From Chloroflexota bacterium (GTDB lineage: Bacteria; Chloroflexota; Anaerolineae; Anaerolineales; Villigracilaceae), in assembly GCA_020217065.1 (NCBI GenBank), contig JAIWOB010000042.1:1-10000 (forward strand): 10,000 nucleotides of DNA. Direction: 5' to 3'. The translations under genes and the position numbers were made by a program. This document shows positions 1-5,935 of the stretch, piece by piece (within the stretch, counting starts at the first letter, position 1; each line of letters starts with the position of its first letter). Below the pieces are notes generated by a model, which saw only the letters and a program-made list of their open reading frames with translations, did no database searches and was not told where the DNA came from.

Positions 1-176
1 GGAATCAGACGCGCATCAAAGGCATGACCATCGTTCCAACCCGCGTCTATCTCAAGGACGGGCGCGCCAAAGTTGAAATCGCGCTCGCCAAAGGCAAGAA
101 AGCATACGACAAGCGGGCGGCAATCGCCAAGCGCGATGAGGCGCGAGGTCATGAGAGAGAGTCGAGAGTCAGATAG
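1..176 (+). CDS. smpB: SsrA-binding protein SmpB, 3' part
   Basis: This is the C-terminal 57 residues of SmpB, cut by the window edge; complete codons begin at base 3 and the TAG stop is at 174-176. SmpB binds tmRNA and brings it to stalled ribosomes in trans-translation. The visible part carries the family's signature: a beta-barrel end reading [18 protein letters not shown], the [16 protein letters not shown] strand and turn, and a basic helical tail ([10 protein letters not shown]) that enters the empty mRNA channel. The last residues (HERESRVR) are charged and not conserved, and are encoded by a short run of GAGTC/GAGAGTC/GATAGTC-like repeats. No tmRNA gene is visible in the window. The identification rests on motif recognition and is secure. 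Confidence 0.93.
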   Translation, partial: NQTRIKGMTIVPTRVYLKDGRAKVEIALAKGKKAYDKRAAIAKRDEARGHERESRVR

Positions 177-203
177 TCAGCAAGACGCAAGGAAACCAAG
201 AAT

Positions 204-986
204 ATGCCCCCCTTTACCATTGGCGCAATCAATCTGTTGCCAGAAGCGGAAAAACGCGCGATGTATTCGCGTTATATTCCAGCGTCCCTGCTGGAACGAT
301 ATCATATCCCGCCGTTGACCTCTGCGGCAGGATACAACTTGCTGCAATTTCGCTTTGCGCCCGGCTCCGCCGACGTGGAAATGCGGCTCTTCCATAAAAT
401 GGATTTTCCCGACCCCATTCTTTACGGGCATTTGACGGACACCCTAAACGGACAAATTCACATTCTGCTTTACATTCTCAACGACCCGGATTCCCCGCGC
501 TACGACGTGGATAGAATGCCGGATGGGTCGCCCACCAAATTCGGCACCCTGCGGCGCAACCTTGAAGCGGAGGAAAGCGCCCTGCAAGCGGGGCTGGCGC
601 CGGGACAAGTGCGGCGCGGGCTGCGAATGCTCGGACAGGCAATCGAAGCCTTTGAACAATTCGTCGCCGCCCTCGGTCAGGAGATTTACTTCGTCGAACC
701 CCTTTACTATCACAACGCGGTCATCTTCGAACGCTATGGGTTCTCCTATCAAGTGGGGAAACGACTGATGGACAGCATCCACGCCGGCTTTCAGCCAGGC
801 GGCGACCTGTTGCCCCAGCTCGACGGCTCAACCCCTTTCCGACAGCCCGACGCGGCAAACGGAATTCGCAAACGCTCATGGGCGATTCATGACGGCATCC
901 TCGGCGAACCGTTCACCAACGTCACCATGTATAAGAAGGTCGGAAAATCGGCGGGGCTTAATACCGCGCCGGGGTGTGTCTGGTAA
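204..986 (+). CDS. conserved protein of unknown function, possibly GNAT-like
   Basis: A 260-residue soluble protein. The ATG is preceded by AAGGAA (189-194) at 9 nt spacing, and it starts 27 bp after smpB. I know the sequence type from Anaerolineae-like genomes but not a named function. There is no signal peptide or membrane segment. Notable stretches are LLPEAEKRAMYSRYIPASLL near the N-terminus, a strand region with TDTLNGQIHILLYILNDPDS, DVDRMPDG, and a Tyr-rich block YFVEPLYYHNAVIFERYGF around residues 165-190. The N-x-x-x-F/Y-E-R-Y-G-F part of that block resembles the acetyl-CoA-side motif of GNAT acetyltransferases, but the rest does not clearly follow that fold. The C-terminal region (SWAIHDGILGEPFTNVTMYK) looks structured; the last dozen residues look disordered. 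Coding status is high confidence, function is unknown, and the acetyltransferase idea is weak. Confidence 0.8.
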   Translation: MPPFTIGAINLLPEAEKRAMYSRYIPASLLERYHIPPLTSAAGYNLLQFRFAPGSADVEMRLFHKMDFPDPILYGHLTDTLNGQIHILLYILNDPDSPRYDVDRMPDGSPTKFGTLRRNLEAEESALQAGLAPGQVRRGLRMLGQAIEAFEQFVAALGQEIYFVEPLYYHNAVIFERYGFSYQVGKRLMDSIHAGFQPGGDLLPQLDGSTPFRQPDAANGIRKRSWAIHDGILGEPFTNVTMYKKVGKSAGLNTAPGCVW

Positions 987-1022
987 AATCCACGCCTGAG
1001 CAACAAACGCAACTTCTTAAAC

Positions 1023-1053
1023 CCGGCGGGGTTATTTTTTTCAACTCCGCCGG
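1023..1053 (+). promoter_or_regulatory. leader hairpin touching the sigma factor ribosome binding site
   Basis: An 11-bp inverted repeat lies in the 81-bp gap before the sigma factor gene: CCGGCGGGGTT at 1023-1033 pairs with AACTCCGCCGG at 1043-1053, with one G-U pair and a 9-nt loop ATTTTTTTC. The ribosome binding site (AAGG, 1055-1058) begins two bases after the stem. The T-run sits in the loop rather than after the stem, so this does not look like an ordinary intrinsic terminator. It could block translation initiation, act as a processing site or attenuator, or serve as a DNA site. The structure is seen directly; its role is inferred. Confidence 0.5.
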
Positions 1054-1067
1054 TAAGGTTTTCAATC

Positions 1068-1640
1068 TTGCCGGAACTCGACTACACCGAAGAAGAAATT
1101 CTTGCCCGCGCCTCGCAGGGAGACCGCGACGCTTTCGGTCAATTATACGAGCGTCATGTGGAACGCATTTTTAATTACGTGTATTACCGCACCGGAAATA
1201 CGCATGACGCCGAAGACCTGACCGCCCGCGTTTTTCAGCGCGCCATGAAACACGTCATCAATTACACCGACCGCGGCGTGCCGTTCTCGGCGTGGTTATA
1301 CCGCATCGCGCACAATCTGGTCGCCAACTGGCATCGCGACCGAAGCCGCAAGCGGGAAATCCCCCTGGACGACGTCCCCATTCTGCCGACCAGGGGCGAC
1401 CATCCGGAAAAGAATCTGGTGCGTTCTCAAGAGCGGGAGGCGCTGCTAAAAATGATTCGCACGCTCCCGGCGGAACGACAAACTTTGTTGATTCTGAAAT
1501 TTGTCGAAGACCTGTCCAACGCGGAAATTGGCGCAATCATGGGCAGGAGCGAAGGCGCCATCAAAAGCCTGTACCACCGCACCTTGCTGGCTTTGCGCGA
1601 CCAAATGGAAGACCAAAACCTTAGTTTAGAAGGAGAATAG
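1068..1640 (+). CDS. ECF-type RNA polymerase sigma factor (sigma-70 family)
   Basis: A 190-residue alternative sigma factor of the extracytoplasmic-function type. Sigma region 2 spans about residues 20-94: DAFGQLYERHVERIFNYVYY, the core-binding HDAEDLTARVF segment (46-56), and the -10 recognising stretch around FSAWLYRIAHNLVANWHRDRSR. A linker follows, then region 4 at about 132-181 with LPAERQTLLILKFVEDLS and the helix-turn-helix NAEIGAIMGRSEGAIKSLYHRTLLAL. The start is TTG at 1068, chosen because AAGG (1055-1058) lies 9 nt upstream and the next in-frame ATG (codon 60) would remove half of region 2. Length is normal for the class. The stop lies 2 bp before a DegV-family start, so the two are co-transcribed. 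No zinc-finger anti-sigma gene adjoins it; the small membrane protein at 2576 is the nearest candidate partner. The regulon cannot be read from the sequence. Confidence 0.9.
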   Translation: MPELDYTEEEILARASQGDRDAFGQLYERHVERIFNYVYYRTGNTHDAEDLTARVFQRAMKHVINYTDRGVPFSAWLYRIAHNLVANWHRDRSRKREIPLDDVPILPTRGDHPEKNLVRSQEREALLKMIRTLPAERQTLLILKFVEDLSNAEIGAIMGRSEGAIKSLYHRTLLALRDQMEDQNLSLEGE

Positions 1641-1642
1641 AC

Positions 1643-2488
1643 ATGTTAGGAATTGCAACCGACGGCGCCATTGACCTCGCCCCCGGCTGGGAAAAGGAAT
1701 TTGACATCAGAATCGTCCCCATCAACGTGCATTTTGGAGAGAAGACCTATATTCAAAATATTGACCTTGACCTCGAAGGGTTTTACAGACTGGTGGACGA
1801 TACATCCAATCCCTTCCCCAAGACCTCGCAGCCTTCGCCTCACCAATTTGTGGAATTCTACAAAAAGAATTTTCAACCCGGCGACACCGTCGTCTCGCTC
1901 CACGTCACCAGCAAACTCTCCGGCACCTACGCCTCCGCCGTCGCAGCTGCGGAAGAGCTGAAGGGCGTTTACAACATCATCCCCTTCGACTCGCTGGGCG
2001 GCTCAATGGGGACCGGCTTCATGTGCCGCGCTGTCCGTTTGATGGAGCGCGCCGGCAAAAGCGTGGAGGACATTTTGCGCTATCTGGAAGCCGTTCGCAG
2101 CCAGGTAAAAATCGTCCTGACCCTCGACACCCTAGAATACGCCCGCCGCAGCGGACGGGTCGGCACGCTTTCGGCGGCTCTGGCTTCTCTGCTAAACGTT
2201 AAACCTATCGCCTCCCTTCAAGAAGGTTTGATACAAATGGTCGAAAAAGTGCGCACGCGCAAAGCCGCCCTGGAACGCGTCCTCGCCATGGGCAGGGAAA
2301 TGGTGGGCGATAAACCCGTGCATATCGGCGTGATGCACGCCCGCGACCTCGAATCGGGTAAAACGCTGCTGGAAGCCGCAAAGAAAAACTTCAATTTCAA
2401 AAGCGCAGAAATGGCGGACCTCTCCATTTCCCTCGCCATCAATCTGGGCGTGGGAACGGTTGGACTGGTGCTGTATCCCGCCGAATAA
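1643..2488 (+). CDS. DegV family protein (fatty-acid-binding, FakB-like)
   Basis: A 281-residue DegV protein, of normal length. Family members bind a long-chain fatty acid; FakB members present it to a FakA kinase to make acyl-phosphate for lipid synthesis. The N-terminal domain holds ATDGAIDL (usually TDS.sDL), T61-S-Q-P-S65 and S90-K-L-S93-G-T-Y. T61 and S93 match the two residues I recall as contacting the fatty-acid carboxylate. The helical domain has the DS..GGSMGTG motif (116-124) and YARRSGRVG (167-174). Near the C-terminus the usual H-x-G-P-G motif reads N267-L-G-V-G271, so the normal carboxylate-binding His is Asn. ATG 1643 has AGGAG (1631-1635) at 7 nt spacing, inside the end of the sigma gene. 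No FakA-like kinase is in the window. The fold is confident; ligand and kinase partnership are inferred. Confidence 0.92.
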   Translation: MLGIATDGAIDLAPGWEKEFDIRIVPINVHFGEKTYIQNIDLDLEGFYRLVDDTSNPFPKTSQPSPHQFVEFYKKNFQPGDTVVSLHVTSKLSGTYASAVAAAEELKGVYNIIPFDSLGGSMGTGFMCRAVRLMERAGKSVEDILRYLEAVRSQVKIVLTLDTLEYARRSGRVGTLSAALASLLNVKPIASLQEGLIQMVEKVRTRKAALERVLAMGREMVGDKPVHIGVMHARDLESGKTLLEAAKKNFNFKSAEMADLSISLAINLGVGTVGLVLYPAE

Positions 2489-2575
2489 TCAACCCCCACA
2501 CAACGTCCCAAAGATTTTGACTAAAAACCCGCCTAAGCGAAGGAATACTTCGGGACAACGTATATAAAGGTATGT

Positions 2576-2845
2576 ATGAGAAAACGCAGTTCAAACCTCA
2601 ACCCCGAAGACGATTTCAAGTCTCTCGAAGCGCATCTCGCCGGGGCATTGAAACCGCTCGCGCCTCCGCAAGAAATCGTTCAACGGTTGAACAGGCGCAT
2701 CCAATTGCCCAACCGTGAAAGAATCGCGGCGAGCCTTTCCGACTGGAATCGGATGTTCCTCGTCTTTGCCGGCGTGATGTCGGGGATGTTGATTCTGATT
2801 ACCCTTGCCCGCGCCTTTTACTACCTCGCCGGACGCAGGGGATAA
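2576..2845 (+). CDS. small single-pass membrane protein of unknown function
   Basis: An 89-residue protein with a charged N-terminal half (about 1-60; many Arg, Glu, Asp) and one hydrophobic segment at about 61-83 (FLVFAGVMSGMLILITLARAF), ending in a short basic tail (AGRRG). The pattern LEAHLAGALKPLAPPQEIVQRL followed by one membrane helix resembles small proteins I associate with ECF sigma genes in Anaerolineae. A role in holding or tuning the sigma factor encoded at 1068 is therefore plausible but unproven. No zinc-binding HxxxCxxC motif, typical of many anti-sigma factors, is present. It starts 87 bp after the DegV gene. ATG 2576 is preceded by AAAGG (2566-2570); another ATG at 2572 is out of frame. 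The gap contains TTGACT (2517-2522) but no well-spaced -10 box, so whether it is read from the sigma operon is open. Confidence 0.72.
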   Translation: MRKRSSNLNPEDDFKSLEAHLAGALKPLAPPQEIVQRLNRRIQLPNRERIAASLSDWNRMFLVFAGVMSGMLILITLARAFYYLAGRRG

Positions 2846-2858
2846 AAAAAAACGCCAT

Positions 2859-2901
2859 AGACCTGACGGGTTTCCATGCCGCGTGGAAACCCGTCAGGTC
2901 T
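2859..2901. terminator. 18-bp perfect dyad between converging genes, bidirectional terminator
   Basis: AGACCTGACGGGTTTCCA (2859-2876) is matched perfectly by its reverse complement at 2884-2901 around a 7-nt loop TGCCGCG. It sits between the stop of the small membrane protein and the stop of the minus-strand gene, whose TAA overlaps the last base of the right arm. On the minus strand the stem is followed, after 6 nt, by nine U residues (complement of 2844-2852). On the plus strand it is followed by TTAAATTT. A two-way terminator is the simplest reading. The sequence also resembles palindromes I associate with repeated elements in Chloroflexota, so it may be one copy of a dispersed family. Confidence 0.82.
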
Positions 2902-3233
2902 TAAATTTCATCCATCAGCCAATCGCACAGAATCCGCGCTTCGGCGACCAGGTCGGCGTCAAAGGGGAGCCCAAACGCCTCATCCACCCGCGTCGTCAAA
3001 CGCTCGACAATCAAATGTTTATCGGGGGGAAGTTCGAGGTTTTCACGCAGCAGATTCAACAAATCATACGCGCTCATATTCGAGACTTGCATCCCCTTGC
3101 GGGTGAGATACGCCCGCGCCGCAATCCCGGCAGCCCGCCGCGCGCACACGCGAGCCTTGCCTTCGTTCTTTTCCATCCGCGCTTGACGGGCTCTTTCAAA
3201 TTCAATCTTGAGTTGAGCGCTCCAATCATTCAT
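2901..3233 (-). CDS. small conserved protein, HEPN-like helical domain
   Basis: A 110-residue all-helical protein, starting MNDWSAQLKIEFERARQARM. The stretch NEGKARVCARRAAGIAARAYL (about 23-43) resembles the first long helices of HEPN-type domains as found in small Chloroflexota proteins. No R-x4-6-H ribonuclease motif is visible, so a nuclease role is not supported. The ATG at 3233 was chosen over the in-frame ATG at 3293. The longer form would add 20 non-helical residues encoded across a hairpin and a -10 box, whereas a TATAAT lies 6 nt before 3233, which fits a leaderless mRNA. No Shine-Dalgarno sequence precedes either start. It converges on the small membrane protein and diverges from the S41 lipoprotein gene. 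The function is unknown; HEPN assignment is tentative. Confidence 0.7.
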   Translation of the reverse strand: MNDWSAQLKIEFERARQARMEKNEGKARVCARRAAGIAARAYLTRKGMQVSNMSAYDLLNLLRENLELPPDKHLIVERLTTRVDEAFGLPFDADLVAEARILCDWLMDEI

Positions 3234-3239
3234 GGGACA

Positions 3240-3247
3240 ATTATAAT
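3240..3247. promoter_or_regulatory. palindromic -10 box, likely leaderless minus-strand promoter
   Basis: ATTATAAT is self-complementary, so a perfect TATAAT occurs on the minus strand (3245 to 3240) and on the plus strand (3242-3247). On the minus strand the box is followed by TGTCCC and then the ATG at 3233, placing the expected transcription start on the first base of the start codon. On the plus strand it would start transcription near 3254, inside the following hairpin and about 40 nt before the S41 gene. No convincing -35 hexamer is seen at 16-18 bp in either direction, which limits confidence. Confidence 0.5.
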
Positions 3248-3248
3248 A

Positions 3249-3279
3249 GGCGACAGTCGCTTTAGAAGCGACCGTCGCC
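3249..3279. repeat. 14-bp hairpin in the divergent intergenic region
   Basis: GGCGACAGTCGCTT (3249-3262) pairs with AAGCGACCGTCGCC (3266-3279) around a 3-nt loop TAG, with one A-C mismatch at 3255/3273. It lies between the palindromic -10 box and the ribosome binding site (AAGGAG, 3283-3288) of the S41 lipoprotein. It could be a leader structure for that gene, an operator for the minus-strand gene, or a copy of a dispersed palindromic repeat. There is no U-tract on either side of the kind a terminator needs. The structure is seen directly; its role is unknown. Confidence 0.6.
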
Positions 3280-3293
3280 CTTAAGGAGAACAT

Positions 3294-5759
3294 ATGAAAC
3301 CCAACGTCACACGCTTATTTTCGCTCTTCCTTTTCGTGAGCCTTTTGCTGAGCGCCTGCTCCCAAAACCTTACGCAGACCCCGCCGGCGGCGGACGGAGT
3401 CCAGCCTCATGAAATTACCGGTACTTATCAAGTCACCAACGATTTTGTGCTTGCCGCCTATTACGTCGAAAACGCCGTCGCTCTCACCGACATGCACGGC
3501 TTTGTCGTCCGCGATTTGGAATGGGAGCTGCCCGTCGATTCTCAAGTCCTCGGCTTCATGACCTTCGACCCCGAAACTTTAAGCGGAACTTTTGAATTGG
3601 ACCTGCCGGCCCTGCCCGAAGGCGAGTTCAACGATGTGGACAACGACGGCGTCGAAGAAACGGGCGTGCAAATTTTCGCAGTCGCATACTCGCCCAACCT
3701 TTATGGCGGACCCTTCGCCGCAGGCGACGACCGCTCCCGCGGCTGGCCCTCGTATCTGGCTTCAGTCAAAACGGACAGCGAAAACCAGGACGAGGTTGTC
3801 GGCGGCAAACTTGTGGTCTGGTCGCCCGACGCGAATCAGGGATTCCCAACCGGCTTTGGCGCAGACGGTCTGCTCTTCACGGCGGACGACCCCGCTGGCG
3901 CGCTTCCCGCCGGTTACTCGATTGTAGATTTGGACTCAGACCCCTTTATCGTCACACAGGAAGCCAGCCCGCAGTTGACGCTTTACGAACCGAAAGACAT
4001 TGCCGTCAAGGATTACTCGGCAATGTCTTACGCCGAAGCCTTCGACGCCATGTTCGAGGCCGTCCGCAAGGAATACGCTTTCGCCGGCATCGAGGGCAAA
4101 GAGCCTAATTGGGATGCGCTCTACGCCGAGCTCAAACCGCGCGTGGAAAAAGCCGAAAAAGACAAGGACCCCAACGCCTTTTATCTTGCCTTGCGCGATT
4201 TCACCTGGGCGTTCAAAGACGGTCATGTCGGGCTGGAAGGCGGCGATTACGCCGACCAGGATTTCGCAGCCGCCACATCCGGCGGATACGGATTCGCCAT
4301 CCGCGAGCTGGACGACGGACGGGTTTTGGTAATTTACACGCTTGAAGGCGGTCCCGCCCAGTTGGCTGGAATTCAACCCGGAGCGGAAATCACCGAGTTC
4401 AACGGTCAGCCCATCGCCGAAGCCATCGCCGGAGCGCGGTCGTACGCCCTTCAATCCTCAGACTTCGCCATCCGTTATCAGCAAGCGCGCTATCTGCTGC
4501 GCGCTCAGCCTGGAACCGAGGCGAAAGTCAAGTTTATCAACCTCGACGGAATCCCAGAGGAAGTCACCCTGACCGCCGTCGAGGAACGTCAGAGTTTCAG
4601 CCGCACCTCGCTCTATTTTGGCGTGGATACCAACTCCTTGCTGCCTGTGGATGCGGAAATCATCCCCGCCGGAAACGATTCGGTGGGCTACATCCGCATC
4701 AACAGCAACTACGACGACTTAAATCTGGTTATCCGCCTTTTTGAACGGGCTTTGAAACAATTCGAAGGGAACGTTTCGGGAATTATTATTGATATGCGCT
4801 ATAACAGCGGAGGCGCCCCGCTTGGGCTGGCGGGTTTTCTCACCGACCAGGAAATTTTGATGGGACAGTTGGAATATTTCAGCGAGAAAAGCGGCAAGTT
4901 CGAAGCGGAGGGAGCGCGGGAAAAGATATTCCCCAACGAAAACCAGTATCGCTTCAATAAAACCGTCTTGCTGGTGGGACCCGCCTGTTTCAGCGCATGC
5001 GAAATTGAGGCGTACGGTTTCAGCCAGACGCCCGGCATGATTGTCGTCGGACAATATCCCACCGCCGGCGTGGAAGCGGAAACCGCGCGCGGACAGTTCA
5101 ACCTGCCCGAAGGCTTCAGCCTGACCGTGCCAACGGGACGCTTTACCCTCCCCGATGGCAGCGTCTTCCTCGAGGGTCAGGGCGTGCAGCCAACGCTAAA
5201 AGTCCCTGTGGATGAGAAGACTGCGCTCTCAACCGACGACGTGGTCCTACAGGCGGGGATTGACGCTGTCCTCCAGCCTCTTGGCGCAGGCATAACGCCA
5301 AGCGCCGCGCCCAAAGTCGCCTCTGCCACCGAAGCCGAAGCCGCGTTCAGCTCAGGAGCCGCCTTCCTCGAAGACCTTGCCCGCGAGAGTTACGAAGCCT
5401 CAACCTTTTCCAAACCTGGCGTTGTAACCTATACCGTTCCGTTGAGCGCTTCTGAGCCTGTGATTTGGGCTTACGTCTGGTGCGCGAAAGACGCGGATAC
5501 CCTTGCCAAAAATTTCGAAAATATTCAACTCAAATTTACGCTGGACGAAAAGGAACTCTCCGCAAAAGACTTCGCCGTCTACGAACTCGAAAGCGGCGGA
5601 CAAACCTGCCGCCTGGTATACACCTCCCTCAGCGACTGGGCTCCCGGCGAGCATCACATCGTCACGACCGCCAGGTTTACGTCCAATATCAACGACGGCG
5701 CGGCGGATTACGAGCCCGGCGACTACATTCTGGACTATAAAGTCTACATGAAGCCATAA
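3294..5759 (+). CDS. S41-family peptidase-like lipoprotein with extra domains
   Basis: An 821-residue exported protein. The signal peptide ends in the lipobox LLSA-C22, so it should be a membrane-anchored lipoprotein. Residues about 40-225 form a beta-rich domain with a DxDxDG calcium-type loop (D114, D116, D118) and an FTADDP segment. A helical S41 N-terminal part follows (244-316, ending KDGHVGL), then a PDZ-like domain (about 330-430), then the TSPc core (about 460-640) with DMRYNSGG (D500, R502, N504) and the nucleophile motif CFS567-A-C-E570. The next motif reads PTAGVEAETARG (589-600), without the Lys of bacterial CtpA/Prc, and resembles IRBP-like S41 members. A C-terminal beta-type domain (about 670-821) has two Cys and no family I recognise. 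ATG 3294 has AAGGAG at 5 nt spacing. Substrate is unknown. It is followed by its own terminator, so it is probably a single-gene unit. Confidence 0.88.
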   Translation: MKPNVTRLFSLFLFVSLLLSACSQNLTQTPPAADGVQPHEITGTYQVTNDFVLAAYYVENAVALTDMHGFVVRDLEWELPVDSQVLGFMTFDPETLSGTFELDLPALPEGEFNDVDNDGVEETGVQIFAVAYSPNLYGGPFAAGDDRSRGWPSYLASVKTDSENQDEVVGGKLVVWSPDANQGFPTGFGADGLLFTADDPAGALPAGYSIVDLDSDPFIVTQEASPQLTLYEPKDIAVKDYSAMSYAEAFDAMFEAVRKEYAFAGIEGKEPNWDALYAELKPRVEKAEKDKDPNAFYLALRDFTWAFKDGHVGLEGGDYADQDFAAATSGGYGFAIRELDDGRVLVIYTLEGGPAQLAGIQPGAEITEFNGQPIAEAIAGARSYALQSSDFAIRYQQARYLLRAQPGTEAKVKFINLDGIPEEVTLTAVEERQSFSRTSLYFGVDTNSLLPVDAEIIPAGNDSVGYIRINSNYDDLNLVIRLFERALKQFEGNVSGIIIDMRYNSGGAPLGLAGFLTDQEILMGQLEYFSEKSGKFEAEGAREKIFPNENQYRFNKTVLLVGPACFSACEIEAYGFSQTPGMIVVGQYPTAGVEAETARGQFNLPEGFSLTVPTGRFTLPDGSVFLEGQGVQPTLKVPVDEKTALSTDDVVLQAGIDAVLQPLGAGITPSAAPKVASATEAEAAFSSGAAFLEDLARESYEASTFSKPGVVTYTVPLSASEPVIWAYVWCAKDADTLAKNFENIQLKFTLDEKELSAKDFAVYELESGGQTCRLVYTSLSDWAPGEHHIVTTARFTSNINDGAADYEPGDYILDYKVYMKP

Positions 5760-5828
5760 AACAATCGCAGGTCTTCCAGCGGTTTGAGAACGCTTCGCGA
5801 CCGCCGCAAAGCAGGATAAAACTCCCTT

Positions 5829-5864
5829 CATAAAATAAGGACGCCTCCTCGTCCTTATTTTATG
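5829..5864. terminator. intrinsic terminator after the S41 lipoprotein gene
   Basis: CATAAAATAAGGACG (5829-5843) pairs perfectly with CGTCCTTATTTTATG (5850-5864) around the loop CCTCCT. The AAGGACG/CGTCCTT core with A-rich 5' and T-rich 3' flanks within the stem is a typical two-way intrinsic terminator. It lies about 70 bp after the lipoprotein stop and just before the promoter of the next operon. In the 188-bp gap 5760-5947 I see this terminator and the promoter/operator, and nothing else. Confidence 0.88.
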
Positions 5865-5888
5865 GAAAGTAAGGCGCAAGTTTTTCCC

Positions 5889-5917
5889 TTGACTTTTCCG
5901 ATTCGCAAGCGTAAAAT
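5889..5917 (+). promoter_or_regulatory. sigma-70 type promoter for the regulator-korAB operon
   Basis: TTGACT (5889-5894) and TAAAAT (5912-5917) are separated by exactly 17 bp, a good match to the housekeeping consensus. The predicted transcription start is near 5924, giving a leader of about 24 nt to the ATG at 5948. No strong Shine-Dalgarno sequence is seen in that leader (GGAT at 5937-5940 is the best), so translation of the regulator may be weak. It is the only convincing promoter upstream of korA, because the internal gaps are 13 and 25 bp. Confidence 0.75.
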
Positions 5918-5920
5918 CAT

Positions 5921-5935
5921 ATTAATCAGATTAAT
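5921..5935 (+). promoter_or_regulatory. palindromic operator at the transcription start
   Basis: ATTAATC-A-GATTAAT is a perfect 7-bp inverted repeat around one central base. The half ATTAATC also recurs as a direct repeat at 5930-5936. It overlaps the predicted transcription start, where a bound dimer would block RNA polymerase. GntR/FadR-type regulators bind short palindromes of about this size, and the adjacent gene encodes one, so self-repression of the operon is the likely use. The palindrome is seen directly; the binding partner is inferred. Confidence 0.65.

Noticed and set aside
150..180. Short GAGTC/GAGAGTC/GATAGTC imperfect repeats at the end of smpB
   Set aside because: They are too short and irregular for a CRISPR or functional repeat array; probably a low-complexity drift in the unconserved SmpB tail.
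981..989. Extended -10-like TGGTAAAAT before the sigma factor gene
   Set aside because: There is no -35 at a suitable distance and it overlaps the stop codon of the preceding gene; it remains possible but unsupported.
2517..2549. Possible promoter before the small membrane protein: TTGACT (2517-2522) with AATACT (2544-2549)
   Set aside because: The spacing is 21 bp, outside the useful range, and the -10 is poor. A 5-bp CGAAG/CTTCG hairpin (2538-2552) overlaps it but is short enough to occur by chance.
3234..3293. Upstream in-frame start for the minus-strand gene, adding 20 residues
   Set aside because: The added residues would be encoded across a hairpin and a TATAAT box, lack a ribosome binding site, and do not look like the rest of the helical protein.
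3936..4454. Open reading frame of 172 codons on the minus strand opposite the S41 gene
   Set aside because: It overlaps the helical and PDZ-like parts of the recognised S41 protein and shows no motifs of its own.
5760..5825. Possible small RNA or tRNA-like folding after the S41 gene (GCGGT/ACCGC)
   Set aside because: The stem is only 5 bp with a wide loop, and no cloverleaf or conserved tRNA boxes are visible.
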